Shown in pieces: positions 17,925 through 27,139 of a stretch of DNA of 64,000 nucleotides. The notes under the pieces are model-generated. The model worked only from the letters and a program-made list of their open reading frames with translations. It had not been told where the DNA came from and made no database searches. How positions within the stretch are numbered: the stretch's first letter is position 1; the number at the start of each line of letters is the position of its first letter. Both the position numbers and the translations under genes were made by a program. The stretch lies in contig NZ_BSSE01000020.1 of NCBI RefSeq assembly GCF_030268965.1, forward strand, positions 62,001 through 126,000, given 5' to 3'. This stretch comes from Microtetraspora sp. NBRC 16547. GTDB taxonomy: Bacteria > Actinomycetota > Actinomycetes > Streptosporangiales > Streptosporangiaceae.

Positions 17925-17972
17925 AGGACAGGTGAACACGGACAGGTGAACACGGGACAGGTGAACACGGAC
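17925..17972 (+). repeat. Three direct repeats spanning the start of the ROK gene
   Basis: Three near-identical 14-15 bp copies of GGACAGGTGAACACG stand in tandem. Each contains a GTG; the second and third are in frame with the ROK protein. The repeats therefore blur the true start and could be slippage products, or binding sites for the regulator itself. The first GTG is out of frame. Confidence 0.75.
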
Positions 17973-19136
17973 CGGCCCGCCGACGCGCTGCGGCGACTCC
18001 GCCGGGCGCACGAGGACGCGGTCCTCGCCACGCTGCGTTCGACGGGCTCGTTGAGCCGAGCCCAGCTCGTCCAGCAGACCGGGCTGTCGAGGACCACGCT
18101 TTTCGCGATCATCTCCGACCTGATGGAACGCGGTGCGGTCGTGGAGATCGAGGCCCCGGCCACCGAGCCGCGCGGCCGGGGACGGCCCGCCGCGCTCGTC
18201 GCCCTGAACCCCGACGCGGGCCTGTTCATCGGCGTCGATCTCGGCCGGAGGCGGGTCCGGCTGGCCGTCGCCAACGTCGCGCATGAGGTCATCGTGACCG
18301 GCATGGACGACATCCCGGCGGGAGCCGACACGAAGAGCCAGACCGACGCGGCGGTCCGACTGATCAGGAAGGTGGGCGAGGAGCACGGCGTACGGTTCAG
18401 CGCCCTGGAGGCGGTCGGCCTTGGGCTCGTCGGCATCATGGACGACCCCTCGCTGCCGGCGAGTACCGTTCCGGCCAGGTACGCGCCGATCACCCGCAGG
18501 ATCTCGGAGGAGTTCGGGGTACGGGTGGCGGTGGACAACAACGCGCGGCTGGCCGCACTGGCCGAGAACACCTGGGGGGCCGCGCGCTCGGTCGGCGACG
18601 TGGTCTACGTGCGCTGGTCGGTCGGCGTCGGCGGCGGTTTCATCGTGGGCGGCCGACTCCTACGGGGCGCGCACGGCGCGGCGGGCGAGATCGGCCACGT
18701 CTCCCTGGACCCGGACGGCCCGGAGTGCCACTGCGGCGGGCGCGGGTGCCTGGAACGCCGGATAGGCAGCCCGGCACTGCTGGAGGCGTGCGCAGCGCGC
18801 GGCGTCGCGGTGTCCAGCTTGGACGAGCTGATCGCGGCCGCCCAGGACCGGGTGCCGACGGTGTGCGCGGTGATCTCGGCCGCGGCCGCCGACCTGGGGC
18901 GGATCCTGGCCGACACCGTGATCCAGCTCGACCCGGAGCGCATCGTCGTGGGCGGGGAGTTCGCCGCGCTCGGCAGCCTGGTGCTCGATCCGATCCGGAC
19001 GGCGATCGCCCGGCTGGCACTGCCGAACGCGCGCCGCCACATCGAGGTCACGCCTGCCGATCTCGGCGTGAACGCGTCCGCGATGGGCGCCATCGCCCTC
19101 CTGCTGAACGAGGAACCCGCGCACCCGCGTCTCTGA
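17946..19136 (+). CDS. ROK family transcriptional regulator/sugar kinase-like repressor
   Basis: About 396 residues from the GTG at 17946; the GTG at 17961 is an equal alternative. The N terminus is a winged helix (LSRAQLVQQTGLSRTTLFAIISDLMERGAV) and the rest a ROK domain. The ROK signature and zinc site are seen in HGAAGEIGHVSLDPDGPECHCGGRGCLERR, with the CxCGxxGCxE cluster intact. ROK repressors usually respond to a sugar or sugar derivative. Its position between FGE and the sulfatase suggests control by a sulfated carbohydrate or its desulfated product; this is inference from context. Confidence 0.88.
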   Translation: MNTGQVNTDRPADALRRLRRAHEDAVLATLRSTGSLSRAQLVQQTGLSRTTLFAIISDLMERGAVVEIEAPATEPRGRGRPAALVALNPDAGLFIGVDLGRRRVRLAVANVAHEVIVTGMDDIPAGADTKSQTDAAVRLIRKVGEEHGVRFSALEAVGLGLVGIMDDPSLPASTVPARYAPITRRISEEFGVRVAVDNNARLAALAENTWGAARSVGDVVYVRWSVGVGGGFIVGGRLLRGAHGAAGEIGHVSLDPDGPECHCGGRGCLERRIGSPALLEACAARGVAVSSLDELIAAAQDRVPTVCAVISAAAADLGRILADTVIQLDPERIVVGGEFAALGSLVLDPIRTAIARLALPNARRHIEVTPADLGVNASAMGAIALLLNEEPAHPRL

Positions 19137-19151
19137 ACCCGACACCCTGGT

Positions 19152-19178
19152 ACCTCGGAAACCTCGGAAACCTCGGAA
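19152..19178. repeat. 9-bp tandem repeat downstream of the ROK gene
   Basis: Three copies of ACCTCGGAA in tandem in the 225-bp gap between the ROK regulator and the sulfatase, with related CCTCGGAA copies shortly after. No promoter could be assigned with confidence in the rest of the gap. Confidence 0.6.
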
Positions 19179-19361
19179 GCCGCAGAACGCGGCCTCGGAA
19201 CCGGCGGCGCACCCGTCTCGGATGCGCCTCTGTCTCCGAAGCCTTCACACCGCGCCGCATCCCAATAAATCCGGTCAAGTGATCAAGAATCACCCCTTGC
19301 CACGGTTTGCACGGAGCATTAACGTCAACCCTCAGGAAAAAATCGCCCGATCGGAGAGCGA

Positions 19362-20846
19362 GTGTCCGCACGCAACGTCCTGTTCCTGATGACCGACCAG
19401 CACCGGGTCGACACGCTGGGCTGCTACGGCAACCCTGTGGCGCGCACCCCCGCCCTGGACGGTCTGGCCGCCGAGGGCACCAGGTTCGATCGCTTCTACA
19501 CGCCGACCGCTATCTGCACCCCGGCGCGTGCCTCGCTGTTCACCGGCCTGCACCCGTTCCGGCACGGCCTGCTGGTCAACCCCGAGCGCAACGGCGGCGC
19601 CCGTGACGAGGTCGCCGACGAGCACCCCGTCCTGGCCGCTCCGCTGCTGGAGGCGGGCTACAACATGGGCCACGTCGGCAAGTGGCACATCGGGCGCGAG
19701 CGCGGCCCCGAGTTCTACCGGATGGACGGCGAGCACCTGCCCGGCGCGCTCAACCCCTTCCACCACCCCTCGTACGAGCGCTGGCTGAAGGAGAAGGGCC
19801 ACCCGCCGTTCGCGGTGCGTGACGCGGTCTTCGGCAAGGCGCCCAACGACTCCGGGCGCGGCCACCTGATCGCCGGACGGCTGGAGCAGCCGGTCGAGGC
19901 CACGGTCGAGGCGTTCCTGGCCGACCGTACGCTCGAACTCCTGGAGGGCTACGCCCGGGACTTCCATGACAGCGGCCGCCGATTCGTGCTGTCCTGCCAC
20001 TGGTACGGCCCGCATCTGCCGTACCTCATCCCGGATGAGTACTACGACATGTACGACCCGGAGCGGGTGCCGCTGCCGGCCTCGATGGCCGAGACGTTCG
20101 CCGGCAAGCCGGACGTCCAGCGGCGCTACGCGGAGTATTGGTCGGCCGACCACTTCGACGCCGACGCGTGGCGCAAGCTGATCGCGGTCTACTGGGGCTA
20201 CGTCACGATGATCGACGACCAGATCGGCCGCCTGCTCGCCGCGCTGCGCGAGCTGGGCCTCTGGGACGACACCGCCGTGATGTTCACCGCCGACCACGGG
20301 GAGTTCACCGGCGCGCACCGGCTCAACGACAAGGGCCCGGCGATGTATGAGGACATCTACCGCATCCCCGGCATCGTGCGTGTCCCGGGCGCACCGGCGC
20401 AGGCGGTCGACGAGTTCGTCACGCTGATCGACCTCAATCCCACGATCCTGGAGCTCGCCGGGCTGCCCGCGCAGGAGCCCTGCGACGGCCGGAGCCTGCT
20501 CCCGCTGGTCAACGGCGAGCGGCCGGAGTGGCCGCAGGAGGTGGTCACCGAGTTCCACGGCCACCACTTCCCCTACTCGCAGCGGATGATCAGGGACCGG
20601 CGGCACAAGCTGGTGTTCAACCCGGAGAGCGTGCACGAGCTCTACGACCTGGAGACCGACCCGCACGAGCTGCACAACGTCTACACCGCCCCCTCCTACG
20701 CGGGCGTACGGCGCGAGATGACCACGCGTCTCTACCGGGAGCTGCTGCGGCGGGGCGATCCGGCCTACACCTGGATGAGCTACATGGCCGACATCGGGAC
20801 CGGCCGCGCCGCCGACGTCGACGGCGTGGCCGACGAGGTGTCCTGA
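19362..20846 (+). CDS. Cys-type sulfatase (type I, formylglycine-dependent)
   Basis: 494 residues from the GTG at 19362, with CGGAGAG upstream. The activation motif is C52-T-P-A-R56, followed by ASLFTG. Metal-binding Asp is in [17 protein letters not shown], and the second metal site in [21 protein letters not shown] carries the conserved Lys and His. No signal peptide is seen, so it probably works in the cytoplasm on an imported sulfate ester. Substrate could be an aryl, choline or carbohydrate sulfate. The importer genes follow after one base, and FGE and ROK genes lie upstream, so the locus can activate the enzyme, sense the ligand and bring it in. Confidence 0.93.
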   Translation: MSARNVLFLMTDQHRVDTLGCYGNPVARTPALDGLAAEGTRFDRFYTPTAICTPARASLFTGLHPFRHGLLVNPERNGGARDEVADEHPVLAAPLLEAGYNMGHVGKWHIGRERGPEFYRMDGEHLPGALNPFHHPSYERWLKEKGHPPFAVRDAVFGKAPNDSGRGHLIAGRLEQPVEATVEAFLADRTLELLEGYARDFHDSGRRFVLSCHWYGPHLPYLIPDEYYDMYDPERVPLPASMAETFAGKPDVQRRYAEYWSADHFDADAWRKLIAVYWGYVTMIDDQIGRLLAALRELGLWDDTAVMFTADHGEFTGAHRLNDKGPAMYEDIYRIPGIVRVPGAPAQAVDEFVTLIDLNPTILELAGLPAQEPCDGRSLLPLVNGERPEWPQEVVTEFHGHHFPYSQRMIRDRRHKLVFNPESVHELYDLETDPHELHNVYTAPSYAGVRREMTTRLYRELLRRGDPAYTWMSYMADIGTGRAADVDGVADEVS

Positions 20847-20847
20847 C

Positions 20848-21651
20848 ATGGTCCGAAAAACAGCCAGAAGCTCACCCAGTGCCACAACTGGGGACACGGC
20901 GAGGAACCGCCGTTCGACGGTGCCGCTCACCATCGGGTCGGGCCTGCTCGGCCTGGCCGTCTGGGTGCTGCTCGCGAACAGCGGCATTCAGGGCTTCCCC
21001 GGCCCGTTGGAGGTCGCCGAGCGGGCCGTGGCGTCGATCGGAGACGGCACGCTGTTCGGCGACCTGTTCGCCAGTCTCCGCCGGGTGCTCACCGGGTTCG
21101 TGCTCGGCATCGCGCTGGCGGTGCCGGTCGGGTTCCTGATGGGCTGGTACGCGCCGGTCCGCGGCCTGATCGAGCCCTGGCTCCAGTTCTTCCGCATGGT
21201 GCCGCCGCTGGCGATCATCCCGCTGGCCATCGTGCTCATGGGCATCGGCGAGACGCCGAAGATCTTCGTGATCTTCCTGGCCTCTTTCCTGTCGTCGGTT
21301 GTCTCGACGTTCCAGGGCGTGGTCTCGGTGGACTCCACGCTGATCAACGCGGCCCGGGTGCTCGGCGCGAAGGACCGCAGAGTCTTCACCGGGGTCGTCG
21401 TCCCCGCGTCCACGCCGTTCATCTTGGTCGGCATGCGCATCGGCCTCGGCGCCTCCTGGGCCACGGTCGTCGCCGCCGAGCTGCTCGCCGCCCAGGAGGG
21501 GCTGGGCTACCGGATGCAGCAGGCCCAGCTCTACTACGACCTGCCGACGATCTTCGTGCAGCTGATCGTCATCGGCCTCGTCGGGCTCCTGATGGACCGC
21601 CTGCTGCTGCTCGCCGAACGCCGCCTGACGAGCTGGCAGGAACGGAGATGA
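20848..21651 (+). CDS. ABC importer permease, sulfonate/taurine/nitrate type
   Basis: 267 residues, starting one base after the sulfatase stop. A polar head is followed by about six membrane segments. The subfamily motif is seen in [41 protein letters not shown] and in the EAA loop [21 protein letters not shown]. It resembles SsuC/TauC. The stop overlaps the ATPase start (ATGA), so the two are coupled. Confidence 0.88.
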   Translation: MVRKTARSSPSATTGDTARNRRSTVPLTIGSGLLGLAVWVLLANSGIQGFPGPLEVAERAVASIGDGTLFGDLFASLRRVLTGFVLGIALAVPVGFLMGWYAPVRGLIEPWLQFFRMVPPLAIIPLAIVLMGIGETPKIFVIFLASFLSSVVSTFQGVVSVDSTLINAARVLGAKDRRVFTGVVVPASTPFILVGMRIGLGASWATVVAAELLAAQEGLGYRMQQAQLYYDLPTIFVQLIVIGLVGLLMDRLLLLAERRLTSWQERR

Positions 21652-22472
21652 GCCCAGTGATCCCCAACGCAGTGACCCCTGAGCCGGCGACCCCCAAGAT
21701 CGAGTTCCGCGACGTCTCGCATAGTTTCGACCTCGGCGGAGAGACGTTCGCCGCCCTGGACCACGTCAGCCTGGACATCGCCGAAGGGGAGTTCGTCACC
21801 GTCGTCGGGCCGTCCGGCTGCGGCAAGAGCACCCTCATGAACATCACGGCCGGGCTGCTCGATCCGCAGAGCGGCGAGGTCCTGGTGGACGGGCAGCCGG
21901 TACGCGGCCCGAGCCCGCAGCGCGGCGTCATCTTCCAGCAGTACGCGCTCTTCCCATGGATGACCGTGCGCAAGAACGTCGAGTTCGGGCTGAAGATCGC
22001 CGGAGTGAACGCCGAGGAGCGCCGCCGCACGGCGGAGCGGTTCATCGACATGGTCGGCCTGTCCGACTTCGCGGACGCGTTGCCCAAGACCCTGTCCGGC
22101 GGGATGAAGCAGCGCTGCGCCATCGCCCGCGCGTACGCGGTCGATCCCACGATCCTGCTGATGGACGAGCCGTTCGGGGCCCTCGACGCGCTCACCAGGG
22201 TGCAGCTCCAGGACCGGCTCCTGGACACCTGGAGCCGGGAGCGGCGCACGGTGCTGTTCATCACCCACGACGTCGACGAGGCGGTCTACCTCGCCAACCG
22301 GGTGATCGTCATGGCCGCGCGGCCGGGCCGCGTGCACCGCGTGATCGACGTCGACCTGCCCTATCCGCGTACGGAGGACATGCGCCTGTCGCCGGAGTTC
22401 GCCGAGCTCAGGCGGGAAGTCTGGCACTCCGTCTACCACCAGCCCTCCCCCATCGAAAGGACCTCCCCGTGA
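21648..22472 (+). CDS. ABC importer ATP-binding protein, sulfonate/taurine type
   Basis: 274 residues. Walker [10 protein letters not shown] (54-62), Q-loop [13 protein letters not shown], signature LSGGMKQR (149-156), Walker B ILLMDEP (169-175) and switch His in [16 protein letters not shown] are as in SsuB/TauB/NrtD. The C terminus has the family's [14 protein letters not shown] segment. It overlaps both neighbours by four bases, consistent with a tightly coupled operon. Confidence 0.9.
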   Translation: MSPVIPNAVTPEPATPKIEFRDVSHSFDLGGETFAALDHVSLDIAEGEFVTVVGPSGCGKSTLMNITAGLLDPQSGEVLVDGQPVRGPSPQRGVIFQQYALFPWMTVRKNVEFGLKIAGVNAEERRRTAERFIDMVGLSDFADALPKTLSGGMKQRCAIARAYAVDPTILLMDEPFGALDALTRVQLQDRLLDTWSRERRTVLFITHDVDEAVYLANRVIVMAARPGRVHRVIDVDLPYPRTEDMRLSPEFAELRREVWHSVYHQPSPIERTSP

Positions 22473-23482
22473 GGCAACCCCGCCGGCTGATCGCGGCCTT
22501 CGGCGCCGCCCTGGCCCTCCTCCTCCCCGTCGCGGCCTGCGGCGACTCGTCCTCGGACTCCGCCGACGGGGCGACCGAGATCACCTTCGGCTACATCGCC
22601 GACTTCTCCGGCGTGGCGTCCCTCGCCGCCGCCGACAAGCTGGGCCTGTGGAAGAAGCAGGGTCTCACGCCCAGCCTGAAGGCGTTCACGAACGGGCCGC
22701 TGCAGATCCAGGCGCTCGGCGCGGGCGACCTCGACGTCGGCTACATCGGCTCCGGCGCGACCTGGCTGCCCGCCTCCGGCAAGGCGAAGATCATCTCGGT
22801 CAACATGCTGGGCCAGGCCGACCGGGTCATCACCCGGCCCGGCTCCGGCATCACCTCGATCGCCGAGCTGAAGGGCAAGAAGGTCGGCGTGCCGGAGGGC
22901 ACGTCCGGTGACATGATCCTCCAGCTCGCCCTCAAGGAGGCCGGGCTCGCCCCGACGGACGTCCAGAAGGTCTCCATGGACGCGAGCACGGTGGTCACCG
23001 CGTTCTCCTCCGGCCAGGTCGACGCGGCCGCCATCTGGTACCCGCTGATCGACACCATCAAGAAGAACGTCCCCGACCTGGTCGAGCTGACCAAGAGCGA
23101 GGACTTCTACCCCAAGCTCAGTTTCCCCAGCTCCTTCGTCGCGCGGAACGAGCTGGTCAAGGACCACCCGGAGACGGTGACCAAGGTGCTCAAGGTCCTC
23201 CAGGAGGCCAACGACTGGGTGGCGGCGAACACGGCCGAGGCGGAGGGACTGTCCGCGTCCTTCCTGAAGGCGCCGGCCGAGCAGTTCAAGGGCGCCTCCT
23301 CCGTCACCAAGATCCTGACGACGGCGGAGCTCGCCGAGTTCAGCGCCGACGGCACCGTCGCCGGTTGGTACAAGGGGCTGGCGGACATCTTCGTCACCAT
23401 GGGCAAGATCACCGAGTCTCCCGACCCCGCCACCTACTACACCGCCGACCTCTACCGGGCCGCGGCGGGCGACGGTAAGTAA
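22469..23482 (+). CDS. ABC importer substrate-binding lipoprotein, sulfonate/taurine type (SsuA-like)
   Basis: 337 residues from the GTG at 22469 with AAAGGA upstream. Lipoprotein signal ends LLLPVAAC (Cys24). The body is of the NMT1/SsuA fold: ITFGYIADFSGVASLAAADKLGLWKKQGL, then LGAGDLDVGYIGSGATWLPAS and LKGKKVGVPEGTSGDMILQLAL. It should capture the ligand, plausibly an organosulfur compound given the co-encoded sulfatase. It is the last gene of the operon; a hairpin terminator follows 60 bp later. Confidence 0.9.
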   Translation: MRQPRRLIAAFGAALALLLPVAACGDSSSDSADGATEITFGYIADFSGVASLAAADKLGLWKKQGLTPSLKAFTNGPLQIQALGAGDLDVGYIGSGATWLPASGKAKIISVNMLGQADRVITRPGSGITSIAELKGKKVGVPEGTSGDMILQLALKEAGLAPTDVQKVSMDASTVVTAFSSGQVDAAAIWYPLIDTIKKNVPDLVELTKSEDFYPKLSFPSSFVARNELVKDHPETVTKVLKVLQEANDWVAANTAEAEGLSASFLKAPAEQFKGASSVTKILTTAELAEFSADGTVAGWYKGLADIFVTMGKITESPDPATYYTADLYRAAAGDGK

Positions 23483-23542
23483 CCCGCCCCCCTGCGCGAC
23501 CGAGCACCGCACCGGTCGCCACGAGAACCCCACCGGCGTGGA

Positions 23543-23570
23543 GGCCGGGCTCCCCAAGAGGAGTCCGGCC
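23543..23570 (+). terminator. Rho-independent terminator after the sulfatase-importer operon
   Basis: GGCCGGGCTCC and GGAGTCCGGCC pair over 11 bp (one G-U) with a 6-base loop; a CGTTTTCGG stretch follows. Position fits the end of the operon. Confidence 0.75.
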
Positions 23571-23619
23571 CCCGCCTCGTTTTCGGACTTTTCTGCCGAT
23601 CCGTGGGTAGGATCCCGGA

Positions 23620-24381
23620 ATGTTCGCCCTTTCTCCTGGTCAAGGCCTCCCCCAGATAGGCGAACTCGCCCTCGCGATCGTGCTCTCCGCCGCCATCGGC
23701 ATCGAGCGCGAACTGCGCTTCAAGCAGGCCGGCCTGCGCACGCACGCCCTGGTCGGTCTCGGCGCCGCCCTGTTCATGCTGATCAGCAAGTACGGCTTCT
23801 TCGACGTCCTCAGCGAGCACGTCCGGCTCGACCCCTCGCGCGTCGCCGCCCAGGTCGTCACGGGCATCGGCTTCATCGGCGGCGGGCTCATCTTCGTCCG
23901 GCGGGACGCCGTACGCGGGCTGACCACCGCCGCGGTGGTCTGGGTGACCGCGGCGATCGGCATGGCGTGTGGCGCCGGCCTGCCCGTGCTCGCGATCGCG
24001 GTCACCGCCGGGCACTTCCTGGTCGTCCTCGGCCTCCACGTCATCACCCGCCGCTTCCTCCCCGCCCGTACCAGCGCGTCCCATCTGCGCCTGGTGTACG
24101 TGGACGGGACCGGCACGCTGCGCGACGCGCTCGTGGCGGCCACGCGGCGCGGATTCGTGGTGACCGAGGTCGCCGCGGAGAGAGCGGTCCACGGCGAGAT
24201 CCCGGACCTCGGACGGGCGGACGGGCGGGAGCGCGCCGAGCCCGGCCTGCCGGGAGGGCGCACGGTCTCCGTCACCCTCGGCCTGCGCGGCCCGGGGTCG
24301 GTCACCGACCTGACGGCGGAGCTGAGCGAGCTTCCCGCCGTGCTCGCGGTGAACGCCGGCGACGGAGTCGACCGCGACTGA
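23620..24381 (+). CDS. MgtC/SapB family membrane protein
   Basis: 253 residues. The N-terminal half has four to five membrane segments with family marks: GIERELRFKQAGLRTHALVGLGAALFMLIS, VVTGIGFIGGGLIFVRR and RGLTTAAVVWVTAAIGMACGAG. The C-terminal half is a soluble ACT-like domain. MgtC proteins help growth at low Mg2+ or in acid; the molecular role is debated. It stands alone between two operons. Four tandem 10-mers (ACCGCGACTG and variants, 24371-24410) overlap its stop codon. Confidence 0.88.
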   Translation: MFALSPGQGLPQIGELALAIVLSAAIGIERELRFKQAGLRTHALVGLGAALFMLISKYGFFDVLSEHVRLDPSRVAAQVVTGIGFIGGGLIFVRRDAVRGLTTAAVVWVTAAIGMACGAGLPVLAIAVTAGHFLVVLGLHVITRRFLPARTSASHLRLVYVDGTGTLRDALVAATRRGFVVTEVAAERAVHGEIPDLGRADGRERAEPGLPGGRTVSVTLGLRGPGSVTDLTAELSELPAVLAVNAGDGVDRD

Positions 24382-24410
24382 CCGCGACTGACGGCGACTG
24401 ACAGCGACTG
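24371..24410. repeat. 10-bp tandem repeat over the MgtC stop
   Basis: Four consecutive 10-mers of the form ACNGCGACTG start with the last codons of the MgtC-like gene. The stop codon TGA is itself part of the unit. Confidence 0.75.
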
Positions 24411-24528
24411 ACGGCGGTCGATCGCACGGCTCCCGCGGCTCCCCCGACCGCCCCGCCCGTGAACCTCATCGCGGCCTCGTGGCGAGACATCGGTGCCTCT
24501 GTCCCCCACGAAAGGCCGCCCACGTGTC

Positions 24529-25122
24529 ATGGTGCCCGCGATGACCGCGATCCCCGCGGACCGCGTCCGCGACTCCGACGTCATCGGAGAGTCCCGGACC
24601 GACCCCGAGGCGTTCGCCGCCCTCTTTGATCGCTATTCCAGCATGCTGTACAGATATGTCTCTCGACGGCTCGGCCCCGAGGTCGCCGAAGACCTGGTCG
24701 GGGAGACGTTCCTGATCGCCTTCGCCCGGCGTGACCGCTATGACGGGGCCTATCCCGACGCGCGTCCGTGGCTGTTCGGCATCGTCACCAAGCTCGTCTC
24801 GCGGCACCGCCGCGCCGAGTCCGCCCGGTACCGGGCGCTGCTGCGCACTCCGGCCGAGGACGTCGTCGACTCCCCCGACGACCGGGTGGCGGCGGGGGTC
24901 ACCGCCCGGTCGGCCCGACCGATGCTGGCCCGCGCGCTGGCCGCGCTGCCCGCACGGGACCGCGACGTCCTGCTGCTGATCGCCTGGGGCGACCTGTCGT
25001 ACGAGGAGGTCGCGCGGGCCCTGGACATCCCGGTCGGCACCGTGCGTTCCCGGCTGAACCGGGCCAGGAAGAAGGTCCGCGCCGCACTCGGCGACACCAA
25101 CCCGATGCACGAGGAGGAGTGA
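24529..25122 (+). CDS. ECF-type RNA polymerase sigma factor
   Basis: About 197 residues. Sigma region 2 reads EAFAALFDRYSSMLYRYVSRRLGPEVAEDLVGETFLIAF, and region 4 LAALPARDRDVLLLIAWGDLSYEEVARALDIPVGTVRSRLNRARKKV. Starts at 24529 or 24541 are both possible; GAAAGG lies about 13 bases before the first. It directs polymerase to a small regulon, usually including itself. The next gene follows after two bases and has an anti-sigma-like N terminus, which is where the regulator of this sigma factor is expected. Confidence 0.9.
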   Translation: MVPAMTAIPADRVRDSDVIGESRTDPEAFAALFDRYSSMLYRYVSRRLGPEVAEDLVGETFLIAFARRDRYDGAYPDARPWLFGIVTKLVSRHRRAESARYRALLRTPAEDVVDSPDDRVAAGVTARSARPMLARALAALPARDRDVLLLIAWGDLSYEEVARALDIPVGTVRSRLNRARKKVRAALGDTNPMHEEE

Positions 25123-25124
25123 CC

Positions 25125-26270
25125 ATGGACGATCTGAAGCTGCTCCGCGACCTCGGGCGCGAGTTGGAGCACGAGCCCCCGGCCTCGCTCGCACACCAGC
25201 GGCGGCGCCTGTTCGACCCCTCGGCGCAGGCTCAGGCACGCGGTCAGGTAGGCGGTCAGGTAGGCGGCCGGACGCGCGGCCGGATCCTGATGAGCGCGTC
25301 CCGCCGGACGCGGAACTGGGCGATGGTCGGCCTGGCCGCCGGTCTCACCGCCGCCGTCGTCACCGTGCCGATGGTGCTCCGCAGCCAGTACTACTCCGTC
25401 GTTGGTGTCGACAGCCTGGACGGGAAACGCGCGAGCGCGCCCACCGGACCGCTCAACGTGCTGGTGATCGGGTCCGACACCCGGGCCGGGAGCAACCGGA
25501 AGTACGGCCCGCACATGGAGGACGATGGCGCGCGAAGCGACACCTTGCTTCTGGTGCACCTGCCCGCCGACCGAAAGAGTGCCGAGGTCGTCAGCATCCC
25601 CCGGGACTCGATGGTGCAGATTCCCGAATGCCGGGCGAGTGACGGCAAGGTGGTCGCCGCCCACATAGACATGATCAATTCGGCGTACGCCGAGGGCGGC
25701 CGCATCTGCGCGCGCAGGACGGTCGAGACGCTGACCCAGATACACGTCGACCACACGATCGCGATCGACTTCTCCGGGTTCAAGGAGGTGATCGACGCCC
25801 TCGGAGGCGTGGAGATCACCCTGCCGAAGGCGGTGGACGACCGCAAGGCGAAACTGCGCCTGCCCGCGGGTCGGCAGGTCGTCGACGGCGAGCAGGCCCT
25901 TGGGTACGCCCGGATCCGCTACTCGCTCGGCGACGGTTCCGATCTGGACCGGATCAAGCGCCAGCACACGCTCATTCGCGCCATGGTGAAGAAGGCGAAG
26001 GACCTGCCGGCCGATCCCGCGCGGCTCATGACCTTCATCCAGGCGGTCGCCACCTCGATCACCGTCGATGCCGGACTCGACGCGGAGAGGATTCTTTACC
26101 TCGCCCGCAGCCTGGTGGCGGTGAAGCCGAGCGCCACCACGTTCACGACGGTCCCGGTCAAGCCGTATCCCGCCGACCAGAACAGGCTCGTCTGGAAGCA
26201 GCCCGCCGCTGACAAGCTGTTCGAGCGGATCAGGCGGGACAGCGAGCGGACCACGGCCGACAGCGAGTAG
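25125..26270 (+). CDS. LytR-CpsA-Psr (LCP) family protein with anti-sigma-like N terminus
   Basis: 381 residues from the ATG at 25125. Residues 1-55 (MDDLKLLRDLGRELEHEPPASLAHQRRRL) resemble the N-terminal part of CU044_5270-type proteins that follow ECF sigma genes. A membrane segment lies at about 65-85. The LCP domain follows: LNVLVIGSDTRAGS, RSDTLLLVHLPADRKSAEVVSIPRDSMVQIP, FKEVIDALGGVEI and QALGYARIRYSLGDGSDLDRIKRQ, with the conserved Asp and Arg residues. LCP enzymes attach anionic polymers or arabinogalactan-like glycans to peptidoglycan. A short GQVGGQVGG repeat lies before the membrane segment. A dual regulator/enzyme role is inference. Confidence 0.87.
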   Translation: MDDLKLLRDLGRELEHEPPASLAHQRRRLFDPSAQAQARGQVGGQVGGRTRGRILMSASRRTRNWAMVGLAAGLTAAVVTVPMVLRSQYYSVVGVDSLDGKRASAPTGPLNVLVIGSDTRAGSNRKYGPHMEDDGARSDTLLLVHLPADRKSAEVVSIPRDSMVQIPECRASDGKVVAAHIDMINSAYAEGGRICARRTVETLTQIHVDHTIAIDFSGFKEVIDALGGVEITLPKAVDDRKAKLRLPAGRQVVDGEQALGYARIRYSLGDGSDLDRIKRQHTLIRAMVKKAKDLPADPARLMTFIQAVATSITVDAGLDAERILYLARSLVAVKPSATTFTTVPVKPYPADQNRLVWKQPAADKLFERIRRDSERTTADSE

Positions 26271-26285
26271 CCGGGGAAAGAGCGA

Positions 26286-26364
26286 TGCCCCGCTGGCCGG
26301 ATCGGAAGCGCTGAAGAGCATTGGACAGTGCTGAACAGCAAGGAAGGATCCGGACCGCGGGGCA
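26286..26364. terminator. Long inverted repeat between convergent LCP and superoxide dismutase genes
   Basis: Arms TGCCCCGCTGGCCGGATC (26286-26303) and GATCCGGACCGCGGGGCA (26347-26364) pair over 18 positions with two mismatches, around a 43-base loop. The place between two convergent stops suggests a bidirectional terminator. No U-run is obvious. Confidence 0.6.
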
Positions 26365-26383
26365 CCGCCGTCTGCGGGCGCGG

Positions 26384-26986
26384 TTACTTCGCGCGGGCGG
26401 CGTCGAACCTGGCGGTCACGTCGGTCCAGTTGACCAGCGACCACAGCTTCTGGACGTAGTCGGGCCGGACGTTGCGGTACTGCAGGTAGTACGCGTGCTC
26501 CCAGGCGTCGAAGACCAGCAGCGGCGTCGTGTTCATGCCGATGTTGCCGTGGTGGTCGTAGACCTGCTCCACGATCAGGCGGCGCCCGAGCGGCTCCCAG
26601 GCGAGCACGCCCCAGCCGGAGCCCTGCACGGTCGAGGTGGCGGTGGAGAGCTGCTTGGCGAGCGCCTCGAACGAGCCGAAGTGCTCGTCGATGGCGGCGG
26701 CCAGCTCGCCCTCCGGGCGGTCGCCGCCGTCCGGAGAGAGGTTCTGCCAGAAGATCGAGTGCAGGACGTGGCCGGAGAGGTTGAACGCGTACGTCTTCTC
26801 CAGGCCCACCAGGGAGCCGAACTCGTCCTTGTCCCGCGCCTCGGCCAGGCGGTCCAGCGTGTCGTTGGCGCCCTTGACGTATGCCGCGTGGTGCTTGGAG
26901 TGGTGCAGTTCGAGGATCTCGCCGGTGATCGCCGGCTCCAGCGCCGCGTAGTCGTACGGCAGGTCCGGCAGGGTGTACTGGCCCAT
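26384..26986 (-). CDS. sodF: Fe/Mn superoxide dismutase
   Basis: 200 residues from the ATG at 26986, which has GGAGG 7 bases upstream; 16 further in-frame codons upstream are not needed. Metal ligands are His28 (ELHHSKHH), His76 (GHVLHSIFW), Asp160 and His164 ([11 protein letters not shown]). It removes cytosolic superoxide. In Streptomyces, nickel-bound Nur represses the Fe-type sodF while a Ni-type SOD takes over. A Nur-box-like site lies 32-48 bp upstream here, and a nickel-type importer is divergent, so I favour the Fe-type sodF role. Metal choice cannot be proved from sequence. Confidence 0.92.
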   Translation of the reverse strand: MGQYTLPDLPYDYAALEPAITGEILELHHSKHHAAYVKGANDTLDRLAEARDKDEFGSLVGLEKTYAFNLSGHVLHSIFWQNLSPDGGDRPEGELAAAIDEHFGSFEALAKQLSTATSTVQGSGWGVLAWEPLGRRLIVEQVYDHHGNIGMNTTPLLVFDAWEHAYYLQYRNVRPDYVQKLWSLVNWTDVTARFDAARAK

Positions 26987-27017
26987 GAATATGCCTCCAC
27001 TGATCGATGCCAGCTTA

Positions 27018-27034
27018 TCGCGAACTACTCGCAA
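27018..27034 (-). promoter_or_regulatory. Nur-box-like operator upstream of superoxide dismutase
   Basis: Read on the minus strand the site is TTGCGA-GTAGT-TCGCGA. The Nur operator described for Streptomyces is TTGCAA-N5-TTGCAA. Spacing is exact and the core G/C positions match; three of the outer bases differ. It is centred about 40 bp from the sodF start codon. Confidence 0.6.
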
Positions 27035-27110
27035 TAGCCTCTATCTTGCATCAAGGTCCGGGCGACCGCTCATCGGGTCCGCGGCGCCACAGAACCCGGC
27101 GTTCAACCTG

Positions 27111-27139
27111 TTGACAGCAACATGTAATTGCAAAATATT
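27111..27139 (+). promoter_or_regulatory. Promoter of the nik operon
   Basis: A consensus -35 box TTGACA (27111-27116) is followed after 17 bases by AATATT (27134-27139), a four-of-six match to TATAAT. The -10 lies inside the Nur-box-like palindrome, an arrangement suited to repression. Confidence 0.6.
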
